Origin: Gelatoporia subvermispora B
Lineage: Eukaryota > Basidiomycota > Agaricomycetes > Polyporales > Gelatoporiaceae
Reading direction: 5' to 3'
DNA: 64,000 bases
Assembly: GCA_000320605.2 (NCBI GenBank)
Contig: KB445797.1
Span: 1,379,600-1,443,599 of the forward strand
The position numbers were made by a program, and so were the translations under genes. The notes beneath the pieces were generated by a model that was not told the DNA's origin, made no database searches, and saw only the letters and a list, made by a program, of their open reading frames with translations. Positions 35,533-47,742 of the stretch are shown piece after piece; the first letter of the stretch is position 1; every line of letters starts with the position of its first letter.

Positions 35533-35866
35533 ATCTTGGACTTGCATTCTGTTTGCTCTGAGTTCTGCTCCGGTGACCCTTTGATTCTGAATGGTGTGCG
35601 AGGAGCACGCAGGGACGATGCAATGTCCAGGGACCGTGATCGCTGCTGTAAATTCAGCGCATCGGCATACTTTTAGGCAGTTCCATCTGTGTTGACCTGG
35701 CTCCGGATCTGCTCGCATTGTATCATACACCCTCATGTACCAGCGATGTATATTGTTCGTCACGCTGAGTGGTTGTGCGAGTAGTAATACAATGTCCATT
35801 ACATAGTGCATACAGGTAGGTGCTCGTGATGTCGCCCAAGTGACCTTCCAAGAGTGGCGCAGATAT

Positions 35867-37070
35867 TTACAACGCGGTTCCGCGCTCGAAACTTGCGCGA
35901 ATCTCCGCTGTGTACTTGTCGTAGTACCGTGCAATCTGTCCAGAGATGAGTTATAGGCAATATCTGAAAGATAGGAATAATAAACACGTACCTTCTTGTT
36001 GAACACACGGTTCCTCTCGTTGATATACGTGATGTCGCCCTCGTCCTCGTTGTTCCTCTTCCTGGAGAACTTGCTCTTCTTGTCGACACTGCAAGTTGGT
36101 ATCGAGTTATGAACAATTGAACAACACAGAAACAGTATGATAACGTACTCTCGGTTGATCTTGCTGATAACCCTGTCAATGGCCTCTTCGCTTGGCTTGC
36201 TGTCAGCATAGAGTAGGGTATTTGCATCACGATACAGGCTCTCAGCGGCAAGCCTCTGCTGCACACTTGTTGGTACCATCTGGAACGACTGTTAAATGAC
36301 CTGATGAAGATATTCGAGACAATCAGACGTACTGCTGACGATGAACCGGCCTTCGGGTCGAATGTCGTGAGGGCTGACGATGAGCTGCTGCCAGCTTTGA
36401 CGAGGGCTCCTGAAGGCAAATCAAGCGCAATCTCTTTCTGCCTGTTGTATGCTTCTAGATCCGGTTTGATAAAGTCGATGTCCTTCTTATACCGTCTCCG
36501 TGCGGCATCCGCATCGTCTGTTGACGAGATAGGTTATGAGCGCACTCCGTGGACCTCGTGTCGGCCCTGCCTGGACGTCACTCAGATGGAAAATACATAC
36601 CGTTGAAAGCAAAGTCCGCCCTCCTGGCCTTGCGTGCCTTCTTCTTCTCCCACTCGTCGTTCTCCTCAATCGTCCACTCCCAATTCTTCTTCCGCTCCAC
36701 GTCCTCGCCGCGATCTTCGGCCTCGACCTTACTCCGGAGCACTTCCGCCAGTTTGCGCTGTCGCTCTAGCCGCGCTGCCTCGCGCGCCGTCATCTTCGCC
36801 TTTGCGCTCTCCTCAACAAGCGAGGCGCGGTTCGCCCGTTCTGCATCGTGCTAGAGAACCGTCAGTCTGTAAGTGTGTGTGATGGTGCATCACACATGCC
36901 ATCTTCTTCCGCAGACGCTCTAGCTTGGCTTTTCGCTCTGCAAGGGTCATCTTGCCCTCGCTCTCCTTCGTCTCGGCAGGGGTCTCCTCAGAGCTTGACT
37001 TCTGTTCTTCGGGCGATTCTGAGCGCTCATCGTGCATACTTTCGTCTACAGAAGGTTGTTCGGACGACAT
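35867..37070 (-). CDS. SYF2: Pre-mRNA-splicing factor SYF2
   Basis: This gene encodes a Prp19/NTC-complex associated spliceosome component that acts in the nucleus. It starts MSSEQPSVDESMHDERSESP, an acidic leader, then KMTLAERKAKLERLRKKM. The charged helical core follows: AREAARLERQRKLAEVLRSK, KNWEWTIEENDEWEKKKARK, ADFAFN, ARRRYKKDIDFIKPDLEAYN, VPTSVQQRLAAESLYRDANT, RVISKINRE and VDKKSKFSRKRNNEDEGDIT with YINERNRVFNKK. The final exon reads IARYYDKYTAEIRASFERGT plus AL and the stop. About seven exons are present and all look intact. It lies tail-to-tail with UPF3. Confidence 0.93.
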
Positions 37071-38994
37071 ACTATCGCTGACAAGATGTATCGTCTTAAC
37101 GATGTTAAGCCAGCAGAGGAAGAATAGAAGATAGTTATGGATGCAAGCAAGTGTTGTCACCAAATCCAGCCACCGCGTACTCCATCCCTGATGATTACGT
37201 AATAGGCGCTCGTACAGCCGCAAATGCTGCGGTAACGTTCGTCGCAGCACCGAACCCTAGTGCTGCACCGCTGTGGTCGGCGCATTGCGCTGACCGACTT
37301 TACCCGGCAACTTCACGAAACATCCCGCACGTTGATCCTTCTCCCGCTGTTTTCGCGTTATACAAAATAGAAATCAAACGTACATTCCCCTCCAAATCGA
37401 ACACTTACTGAGAAAGAGTCAGTGAGTGCTCTGGACTCTACCGTATCTCCCTGTAAACTTCCCAATGTTGCGCAAAACCGTATTCAAGCTCACTTGGCCT
37501 GCTATTTGGCCTAACGACAGCCGCTTTTGGACTACGGTTCTCCTACTTAAAGGACATCGAACTGCCTATTGGTCCTCTTACTTCCAGGAATTGATAGTTA
37601 ATGGGCATCTCTGCATATTCGACGAAATATCAGAACATCTGACAATTGTGAGCCACTGCGATCCTTGGTCATACGAATTTACTCACACAGGTATGCTATG
37701 AAGGAAAATTGTGCGAGACAATGCTATGTTACTTCGTAGCGGCAAGAGCGGACATGGCTTCTGGTGCTGGGGACGCACAACTTGGCGTCCGCCGGACTCC
37801 ACCGTGGCATTGGCTGTTGCAACGTATAGCGATACGATCGATTGTCGCAACCTCATCATATCCGGCTTCTCGATCCATCCGAGTTCCAGTCATACTCGGA
37901 ACAGCAACTACTCTGTCTCAATATTCGAAGATAGCACGTCCTATTTGCAATATATCTGTGGCGGGAAGTCACTGCGGACAAGCTAGCAGAGCTATGATAC
38001 CTTCGCTCCCCTGATCATCAGAAATATACTGAGATGAAATGAAGTCGGTAGGAACTCTTCTTGCCTGAGATTGCCGCCCGGATCTCCCAAGAAATGTACA
38101 TCCGTCCAGGATCCGATGATCAAGCGCACTTCGCGCATACTTCCGGAAGACGGGATGATCGATCTGCATTGGTACAGTTGTATATCACATATCCTCACAC
38201 TGACTCCGAGAGCATGAGAAGTTCAGTGAAAATCTACGACCAAGTGCGGCCACAGGCGCCCGTCTCATCGGAATAAATTCAAATGCACGCGATAAGTCCT
38301 TGAAAAGTCACCTGTTCAAAGTACACTGCAACCGTCGCTTTACCAGGATCCTCACAGTTGCCTGTGGCCTCGGGGATCCATCGCCTGGACATGGCAATGC
38401 CGTTGTTGAGATGCTGTGCGCACCTGACCAGGCTGTGTTTACCAGAGCTATGGCAGTACTGAGTGACTGCTCGGCTGCAAAGCAAGGGGATTTTACTTCT
38501 GCGACGGTTCCTGTGCCCAATCTCTACTATCACAATGCGCTTCCCCGCAATCTTACGACAGCCGTGGAGTCTGTACGTCCCAGGCATGGGAACACCTGCA
38601 CATACTAAGGGCGCCGCTGATACCATTCGGCATCGCATGGCGACATAGATTACACCTCCTCCTTGCTATCTTCCATTCTCTCGCTAGTCTGCAACGTCTT
38701 GGTTGGTGTACCTGAAGGTTCATGACGTCGCATAGCCCGCATGCTTTCGCCGACTGAACACGGCCTATCGCAGCCACTTCGAGTACCACATTGATTCCTA
38801 TTCACACTCTTAGGGCATGGTTCAAGCTTCCGGCTTTTATTCCCATATCCTCGAGAGACGGACGTCGGTGAAGTCTCGTCGAATTGGGCCGATGTCTGTG
38901 TAGCGACCCCGGTCCCGCTTTGCAACCTATATAAAGTTTCGCATCGTGATCCCTGTCCCTCACCACTGATCTCACACGTCTCCCATTGACTGGA
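37071..38994. other. Intergenic region, no gene recognised
   Basis: Plus-strand frames at 37466-37701 (MLRKTVFKLTWPAIWPNDSR) and 37711-37986 are open but match nothing I know and have no convincing splice links. About 38300-38650 shows short frames on both strands only. The last about 100 bp is the promoter of the pseudokinase gene and contains CTATATAAAG at about 38930. Confidence 0.25.
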
Positions 38995-40567
38995 ATGAAG
39001 TTCCCTTTGCAAAAGAGACTCAGCACCGATGACGTCCTTGCGCACACAATCACTGCGCTTCAAACACTCCAGGGTGTATCCTTCACCATTGGCGCCGTGC
39101 CCTTCTTGGGAACGGTCTTCAGCTCTGCCGTCAGTGTGTTATCTACGATAGAGGTGAGCACCTACTTGTTAGTGACCTCTCGTCCTGCTAATGCGACCGT
39201 CCGCACAGAAAGTGAGAGGAGACAAAGAGCGCTCCAATCGCCTTGCCAAACGAATATCGAACCTACTCCACCACGTTGAACAATCTGTCGCAGCAAATCC
39301 CGATGCAGTAGATGACAAACTCCTGAGAAACCTTGCTTCACTAGAACAGTTCGTGAGGACCTCATCGTTGTAGTAGACAGCAAATGAACAGTCTCTGAAC
39401 GCAGGACCCTGTCCAAGATCGGGAAAGATCTGGCTAACTTCGCGACGAAGAGCGCGTCGTCTCGCTTCCTCAAGCGAGGATCGATTGCTGCAAAACTCGA
39501 AGAGCATCTTGAAACAGTGGAAGATGCTTCCAGGTCGTTCAATGTACGAATCAAATTTGAAATCGAGTATCAATACGCGAATGACCAGTTTACTTCACAG
39601 ATTGCGAGCCTCATCGCGTTGAGGCAGAAGATCATCCAACAAGCGAGCTACGACGAGGATCAGGTGCGGCCAAATATGGACCACCTCTACTTCGTGCTGA
39701 AGGCTGTACAGCTTCGTCTCTTCCGTCCACACGAGATACAGCTTCAGCGTGTACGAGGAACCTGGTCGGCGGGTATGGACGATTCCGGGGATGAGTGGGA
39801 TGGCGAATGGGGAGGCCGGCTGGTCACCGTTCGCGTCTTCCGCCAAGAAAAGTCGAAATCGGTATGGTCTTAGCCCCTTTGGTTCTCATCCGCTAAGTCC
39901 AGCAAACATGGTATGCAGAGCGATGTTCTATCGGTTGTACGAAGCGTCCTGCGATGGTTCGTTATTTCCCAGTGCCCTTTCAAGATGTTTGAGCTAACTG
40001 CGCTTCAAGCCCGCATCCTTATGTGACTCAAATCCTCGGCTACTCCCATGCCTTGTGTTCCCCCAGTTTCTATGTGCTTGAGAGGGCCACGCTGAACGTG
40101 CTGCAATACCTTGCGAACGTAGACGCATTTACGAAGCTCCGCTGGTATCTCCAGATGGTACGTTTGACAGTACATTCCCGACTCGCACAAATGTCGACGC
40201 TGTCTATTTAGCACATAGACTTGAAGGTAGGACTTGAGTCCGTTTGCGGCCAATCGAGAGGTCTTACATCGTGCCTAGGATGCAATTGAATATTGCGACA
40301 ATCTCGGACTAACGGTTGCTCCACGTGCAAAGGTTAATACAAATCACCGATGGTGGCATACAAGCTCACGGGTTGCTACAGATGCACAGGTGTTTACCCT
40401 CACTTGCACTCAAAGAAGACGGGACACTCTTCGTCGCAGCAGAAGACCTCTATCAGGCACACTGGGGCTGTTTGCTGTATCGTATTGCCGTCTTGTTCGG
40501 AAAAGTGTGTACTCGCTTCTGCGAATCTGGTTGGGCTCACCAACAGCACCTATTTAGACCGAAGTAG
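38995..40567 (+). CDS. MLKL-like four-helix-bundle/pseudokinase protein
   Basis: The N-terminal about 150 residues match the fungal MLKL-type four-helix-bundle domain: TITALQTLQGVSFTIGAVPF, then KERSNRLAKRISNLLHHVEQ, LASLEQTLSKIGKDLANFAT, FLKRGSIAAKLEEHLETVED. A kinase-like domain follows. The strand HEIQLQRVRGTW has no glycine loop, and VTVRVFR has Arg in place of the VAIK lysine. It continues SDVLSVVRSVLRCPHPYVTQ, ILGYSHALCSPSFYVLE, then DAIEYCDNLGLT and LALKEDGTLFVAAED, with neither HRD nor DFG. It is therefore read as a pseudokinase with a short C-lobe. One exon is only 15 nt (40212-40226, HIDLK). The architecture resembles vertebrate and plant MLKL; a role in regulated cell death is inference. 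Exon borders in the last third are less certain. Confidence 0.65.
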
Positions 40568-40656
40568 CCCAACCGGCAAGTGCCATCTGACCCATACATG
40601 ACCCGAAAACATTGAACTGTGCTGCACAGATTGACGCCTCCACCAAAGTCCCCAAA

Positions 40657-41548
40657 ATGCCCGCAGAAAGCACGCGTGACCTACTCTCCGTTCTCAACCC
40701 CACCTCCAAGCCCAATCTCATAATTCGCGAAGTGTACGAGCGCCGAGCACCGGATGCGATCGTTTGGCCCGGGATCTATTCCAGCGTCTATTTCGACGAT
40801 ACACTGACAGACGTAGAGCTCGGAGATTATGGGTACGTTGACCCCCAGACACAGGCGTTTGTACGATTCGGCAACGTCTTCGAGCTGTTACGGTGCAACA
40901 AGACGTGGGAATGGCTATATGTCGTTTATAGTGGCGAGACGGTCGAACTATCAACTTCGGACTATGCATGGACAGAGCAGACTTGGAGGTACCCTGTAGA
41001 GGAAGGCTCAGACAGGCGCGTGCAGATCGAGCAGAATTTGCGGAAGACCACGAGATCGACATTCTTCTGGTTCCATGCATGCGATATCGCGGCGCAGAAT
41101 GGGATCGCTCTAGAAGATCTCAAACTCGGTGGGTCGTATTCAAACACCATCATGCTTCTGGAGTTAATTTATCTTCAGTGGAAACTGTTGCGCATTGTTG
41201 GGGTATCAAAGTCTCCAAACGGGAGATTCAGTGTGGCAGTGCGTATACTCATTAGAGTTGCGCTCACAGATTATTAAACTTTGCTGCAGCTCCAAAGGAA
41301 GTATACTTCCATCAACTACCACTATCTGACGATGACGACGCTCACTTGCCGTTCGGTTTCTGGTCGCTCGCAACAAATCCCTTGTCTTCTGAGGCTCAGA
41401 ATGAGCTGTCGTCGGCAGGAATAGAGTTAGAGTATAGGTAAGGGTCTCTTTATCACTGGACAGTTCAGCATCTGACGTCAGCTCTGACAATCACTCAGAA
41501 ATGTATATTGGTGTGCCCGAGCAAACAAATTCCAAAGTGAAGCCTTGA
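40657..41548 (+). CDS. Unrecognised companion gene between pseudokinase and NLR
   Basis: Four exons join in frame: MPAESTRDLLSVLNPTSKPN through IALEDLK, then VETVAHCWGIKVSKREIQCG, then APKEVYFHQLPLSDDDDAHL to GIELEY, then SDNHSEMYIGVPEQTNSKVK plus Pro and the stop. The protein is about 255 residues and acidic. Aromatic-rich patches occur (VWPGIYSSVYFDD, VELGDYGYVDPQTQAFVRFG, EWLYVVYSGETVELSTSDYA). No domain is recognised. It starts 89 bp after the stop of the pseudokinase gene and runs in the same direction, so it could be a second part of that gene if the stop at 40567 is spliced out. I prefer separate genes because a Met with fair context opens the frame. Confidence 0.5.
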
Positions 41549-43024
41549 TTTGTTTCAACGAACACCTTAGAGAGAAGCTGAGGGTGGCCTGAGCTGTACC
41601 GTTTGGAGGTAGATAAAGACATTCGGGTTCATCATTGACTGTGTTGACCGCGGGGTATCACTGGGGCATAGTTGTGTCAATAAACCTCTAGAATTACATT
41701 TCACCATACATTCATCTCATACGAATTCGCTCCTATAGTCTAATCACAGCCTCTGCGCTGTTCTTCGATCAGGCAGCTCTACAGATATGAAGAATTGTCG
41801 AAGCTGGCCGAATGCTCCGGCATTGGTCTCGGACATAGAACAAGCACTAAGGACGATCCGAGCCTGAAGGCTTGAAGTGCTCACACACGGCATCATTCAG
41901 CATGAAGGAGCCTAGAGGACATGTTGATGTCCATGTTGAGAAAGGTCGTCAAGGTGTCCGGGGGCCTACAACGGGCGCGAACGTCGAGCTGCGTCGAGAC
42001 ATCGAGATTGCCTCCGAGATGCATTCACGATGCATATTCTACTGGTCAGACAAGATAATTCAGATTGAGATGTCGAGCCGTTAGCGTCCCTGGCAAGGAA
42101 CAAAGGTCGATTGAACATGCAAATAGTACGACAAAGCAATCGGTTCTCGATGGCACGTTCGGGGTCTCGACCACTGAGTCTGCACCTGACATGAACTCAG
42201 TCGCCATGGGTTCATTCAACCATCATGCACTCCTGCTGTTGTACCGTTGGCTGGAGCCTTTCTGATATCTTGTAGAAGCCAGCGCGGATTTAGTCGGATA
42301 TCAGGTATGCCACCACAAACAGAATCCGTATCGGTCTGCATGACGTCTTGCGTGCATTCTTGGTATGTGGCTCCCCTAGAAGATCCGTCGTGTCGATAGC
42401 GATTCTTGGTGCTGTTGGCGTATCCACGTATCGTGTACAGCTTACGTCACAGCGACTGCGCCACCACATGGATATATGACATCTATAGGGCACGGTACAT
42501 GACTTCTAGTGTCCTTGTTTCTGCCATGTCAATGTGACACTCCGGCTGGGCCGAGCTTCAACCTGTCGTTCCAGAACAGGGCGGTGAATCGCTGACCGGT
42601 GCAAATGACCTTCTCTTGAGACGCTTGCTGGTCCCGAATTTCCACTTCTAAATCATATGATTGTCGTCAAATCGTTTCAGAGTCAGTCATTCTACCAATG
42701 CTCACAACTGAGCAGCGAATGGGAAACCATAGCCTCGAGTCACTTCTAGAATCCTGGATTGAGATTTGGAATCACCCTACTTTTTCACAGCTTGCAGCTT
42801 CCATTGGGAGCCTGTATTGATCATTCACACTGTCACACGTCCCACATGCTGTTCATATCCGTACCTCGGATACAACGAGGGAGGCTATTTGACAGGTCTG
42901 TCGAAGATCGAAGTTGGAGCCCGGAAGACTGTCTGTCTGTCGGCTGCGCGCTGTTATAAGGATGGCTCAAATACCTCTGCCCTGCTCATCCTTACCTGCA
43001 CCATCTGTCACGAGTCTTGCTATC
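41549..43024. other. Intergenic region, nothing recognised
   Basis: Only short frames are present. One small frame near 42698 (MLTTEQRMGNHSLESLLESW) has no recognised family. The NLR promoter lies at the right end. Confidence 0.3.
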
Positions 43025-46000
43025 ATGCCCAAACGCTTCTCGCTGTGGAAGCGAGCCAGAACAGCAAGAGAGCATTCGCAAGAGACTTCTGCGAAGAGGA
43101 CGGGGTGGTTGTTGCTGAAGGAGGTGCTGAAGGCTGCCAGGGATGGTAGCGATCTCTGCCTTCCTCTTAAAGCAGCGCTGGTTGGGATAGTGGAGATAAT
43201 GGACGTGGTTGATGTACGTCGTCCCGTCACTGTTGTTCTTACGTGTCTCGACTCAATATGATACAGAATGTCAGAGACGTGGAAGATGCTTTCTTCAAGA
43301 TCTCTCGAAGGATAGATGGGTTTCAACAAATTTTTTCCCAGTATCAGGCCGAGGACGACATACCCCTCGTCATCCAGAGACGTCTCAAAGGCTTGTCAGG
43401 GTAGGTGGCTGTACTCAAGCAGGCAAGGTGATATATGCTAATGGGATATAGGCAAATGGTGTCAATCGGGGACAAATTGAAGAAGAAGCTCAGCCGGCCA
43501 CGACTGAAGCGTACGATTAAGGCTTTGGGTGATATCGAGGAAATTGCGACCATCCTAGAGGAACTCGCTACCTTAATCGAACGTTTTCAAGTGAGTCGGA
43601 TTTCCATGTTTGTGCTTGCTTCTAATCCTCGACCCAGATGGAATGCATCTTAAACACTGAGCTTCAAGTGGAGGACATAGGCGCCGAAGGTGAGGACCAT
43701 CACTATCTGCGTCGAGTAAAGCTCACTCTTTCCAGGCGCCCTAGGAAAACTTGACCATGTTCCCGACGCGGGAATTGATTCCCAGAGAGGCGACGCATGC
43801 ATGGAAGGCACACGCGTCAAGCTTCTCTTAGGATTGAAGTCTTGGGCCCACGCCCCAACAGCGTCTCGAGTGTTCTGGCTGAATGGCATGGCGGGAACAG
43901 GCAAATCTGCCATTGCGCGGTCACTTTGCTACAACCTACGAAGAGACGGTTTACTTGGAGGCAGTTTCTTTTGCTCCCGTGGTACTCGAGACGCTGCAAA
44001 ACGCATCATTCCAACCCTAGCTGTAGCTCTGGCCCGCCAAAACGGGCTGTACAAGCTGGCTTTATTGGATGTTCTGCGAGAGACGCCGGACATTGCACAT
44101 GACAAGTTGGAGATTCAAATCGAGCGGCTGCTCAAGAAACCACTTTGCGATGCCTTTGGAGACCAACCTCCCTCCCTAGTATTGGTTATCGACGCAGTCG
44201 ACGAATGCTCGGATGACACAGCCACTGAGGCTATGTTGTCCGAGCTGGTCTCGCGATCGCTCGACATTCCGATCAAATTCTTCATCACATCTCGACCGGA
44301 GCCACATATTCGAGCACAGTTCAACACATGGCCTAACCTACACCGCGTCCTGCGACTGCATGACGTTGCACAAGACCTCGTCGCGACGGATATTACCCTT
44401 TATCTGACCCGGCGTCTGGAGCAAATGCGACAATCACGACAGCGTTCGGACTATTCATATCAATTCCCTGATGGTTGGCCCAGTCGCACTGACATCGCTA
44501 CAGTCGCACAACACGCCGGAAACCTCTTCATCTATGCATTCACTGCCATGGAATACGTCCGGGTGGAACCTGTGGGTCGCCTCCAGCGGCTGTCCAGTCT
44601 ACTCGTTACTGCCGGTCAGCCCATGTCGAGAGCATTAGATGACATGTACGCCTTCATCCTAGCCAACGTGATGGACCCGGGCAAGCGCGAACGGCACGAG
44701 GTCCTCGTGACAAAGAGAGTGTTGGGCGTCATCCTCGCTGCGCGCGAACGGCTACGAGTATCTAGACTTAGCGAACTCATCGGCATAACCGTACAACATA
44801 TCCGGTCCATCATCGATCCCCTGCATGCTGTCATTTATATCCCACCTCGGGATGCTGATGGCATGGTCTCGACCTTCCACGCTTCATTTGGAGATTATCT
44901 TACTACCCGTGAGCGTGCGAAAGACTTCTTCTTGGACCTTTCGACCAGCCATCATGAGCTCGCGCGTGGCTGTATCAAGGTCATGGCCTCAGATGTATTG
45001 CATTTCAACGTAGCCAAGTGTCGTTCTTCGCACCTGTCCAACATCCAGCAGACGCTCTCGCCTCTACCCGACCGGCTTGTCTACTCATGCTTGCATTGGT
45101 CTCACCATCTGATACATGCGGATCGTGTAATGCCACTGCTGGCCTCCTTGGAAGATCTTTTCAAGAAGAAATTCCTATTCTGGTTAGAGGTTTTGAGCGC
45201 CGTCCAAAAGAGCCACTTGGCAACAAGGCTTCTTATGAGCGCTCTCACGGCAGGAAACATTGTGAGTGCCATCATCTCGTGTACTTTACGAATGTCTCAC
45301 GATAGTTGTGATTCGCAGCGCAATAGGCTATCGCAGAGTCAGGCGACATTCTTGCGCAATGCAAACGACTTTGTCGTCTCATGCAGGGAGGCCATTGGGT
45401 TGAGCATACCTCATATTTATATCTCTGGCCTTCCAGCCGTCCACCCCACATCAATGATTGCCAGGATATTTTGGCCACTATCTACACAAGGGTCTGTCAT
45501 CGAAGTCCTGGGCGAAGGTAGAGCACCAAGAAAAGTACTGCTCCGTATAGAGGATCATGCTAGCCCAGTCAGGTCCGTCGCGTTCTCTGCAGACGGGACA
45601 CAGATTGTGTCCGGCTCGGAGGACAAGACTATCCGAGTCTGGGACTCGACGACGGGAGAGTCACTTATTCCACCACTACATGGCCACTCTGAGGTGGTCA
45701 GATCCGTCGCATTTTCACCCGACGGGACTCGAATTGTATCTGCTTCGGAGGATGAAACCGTTCGGCTGTGGAGTGCAGTCACGGGGGACCAGCTCATTCA
45801 CCCGATCAAAGGCCATGATGACTGGGTCGCTTGTGTTGCTTTTTCACCGGATGGGACACGAATTGTCACTAGCTCATGGGATACAACCATCCGACTGTGG
45901 GATGCGGCGACAGGAGAGTCGCTCACTCACCCATTGGAGGGTCACACGGGCCCAGTCTGCTCAGTCGCATTCTCACCAGACGGGACTCAAGTCGTGTCTG

Positions 46001-47742
46001 GTTCTGCCGATCAGACAGTCCGAATATGGGATGCAATGACTGGAGAGTCACTCATCGACTCATTTGAGGGTCACTCTGATTGGGTTCTCTGTGTCGCATT
46101 TTCACCTGATGGGACCCGTATTGTGTCCGGCTCGAGCGACAAATCCATCCAAGTATGGGACGCATCAACAGGAGAACCAATGTTTGACCCGTTGGAGGGT
46201 CACACGGAACGAGTATGCTCAGTCGCATATTTTCCAGACGGGAGTCGAATATTCTCCTGTTCAGATGATAAGACCATCCGCATCTGGGATGCGATGACAG
46301 GAGAGCTGCTCGCCCCCTCACTACAAGGCCATTCTGATTGGGTCCACTCTATCGCAATCTCATCCGATGGAACTCGCATCGTGTCAGGTTCGGAGGACAC
46401 GACAATTCGGGTATGGGATGCAACTTCAGGGGACTCACCACTCATCCAACCACTTGAGGGACACCTAGGTGAAGTGTGGGCGGTTGCATATTCACCGGAT
46501 GGGACCAAGATTGCATCCTGCTCGGACGACAGAACCATCAGAATCTGGGATGCGATCACAGGGGAGCCTCTCAATGATCCGCTTGAAGGTCACCTTGACT
46601 GGGTCAGGTCCATTGAATTTTCTCCGGATGGAGCTCGAATTGTGTCATGCTCTGATGACATGACAGTCCGCATTTGGGATGCGGCCACAGGGGAAGCACT
46701 CCTCGATCCACTCACGGGCCACACTTCATGGGTGGTCTCTGTCGCATTTTCGCCTGATGGCACACGAGTTGTGTCTGGATCAATAGACAAAACTATCCGA
46801 CTGTGGGACGTGTTGAACGGGGAACAGCTCATTCATGTTCTCAAGGGGCACACAGATCAAGTGTGGTCAGTCGTATTTTCACCCGATGGAAGTCGAATCG
46901 TTTCTGGTTCGAGCGACAGGACTGTTCGACAATGGGATGCAAACACGGGAGAACCGCTCGGTCACCCATTCAAAGGACATGCGGGTACTGTGCGGTCCGT
47001 CGCAATTTCACCGGACGGAACTCGGATCGCGTCATGTTCAGAAGACAAAACTATTCGAATTTGGGATGCAGACACGGGGCGCACACTTGTTCATCCTTTC
47101 AAGGGACACACAGATCGAGTCTGGTCAGTCGCGTTCTCATTCGATGGCACCCAGATTGCGTCAGGCTCGGATGATAGGACCATCCGTGTCTGGGATGCAG
47201 CGACGGGAAAACCACTAATATACCCACTCGAGGGCCATACTGATCAAGTCTGGTCCGTCGCATTCTCCCCCGACGCCACTCGAGTTGTGTCTGGCTCACT
47301 GGACAAGACTGTGCGCGTTTGGAACGTGATGCCTGACGATGAAGCACCGCTGCATCCTTTTGCAATCCGATTGCAAGATAGCATACAAAAAATTCTCGTT
47401 GATGCAGTGTCCTCCAGTGCAGCCACTGCGTCTTCGCAACCTACTCATAACTCATGTCCTGTCGATCACGCCACTTCGTCGCATTCTACAGCCAGCTCAG
47501 ATAGCAAAGGTGAGGGCCCTCGAAACGTGTTTTCGTTCGACTGGAACAGTGGGTGGATCAAAAGTCCTCAGGGAGAACTCGTCCTGTGGGTTCCTCATGA
47601 GTACCGCTCTGGTATGTGGTGGCCACGCAACACGCTCGTCATTGGACGATCGAGGACTATATATGATCTTACACGATTCGTCCACGGTACAGAATGGACT
47701 GAATGCTACGGACCGCGGGATAAAGTATCTGCTGCTTCATAA
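43025..47742 (+). CDS. NLR protein: helical N-domain, NACHT, 14 WD40 repeats
   Basis: This is a STAND-class immune-type receptor like those in fungal heterokaryon incompatibility (HET-E type). Exon 1 starts MPKRFSLWKRARTAREHSQE and leads into a helical N-domain (LPLKAALVGIVEIMDVVD, VEDAFFKISRRIDGFQQIFS, LGDIEEIATILEELATLIER) that resembles the MLKL-like four-helix bundle. The rest is nearly all one exon. The NACHT P-loop is LNGMAGTGKSAIARSL (about 43880), Walker B is LVIDAVDECSD, and the sensor region is FFITSRPEPHIR. Fourteen WD40 repeats of 43 residues (one of 44) span about 45525-47325, enough for two seven-bladed propellers. The C-terminus has the conserved basidiomycete NLR tail (LWVPHEYRSGMWWPRNTLVI, FVHGTEWTECYG). 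No lesion was seen. Confidence 0.92.
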
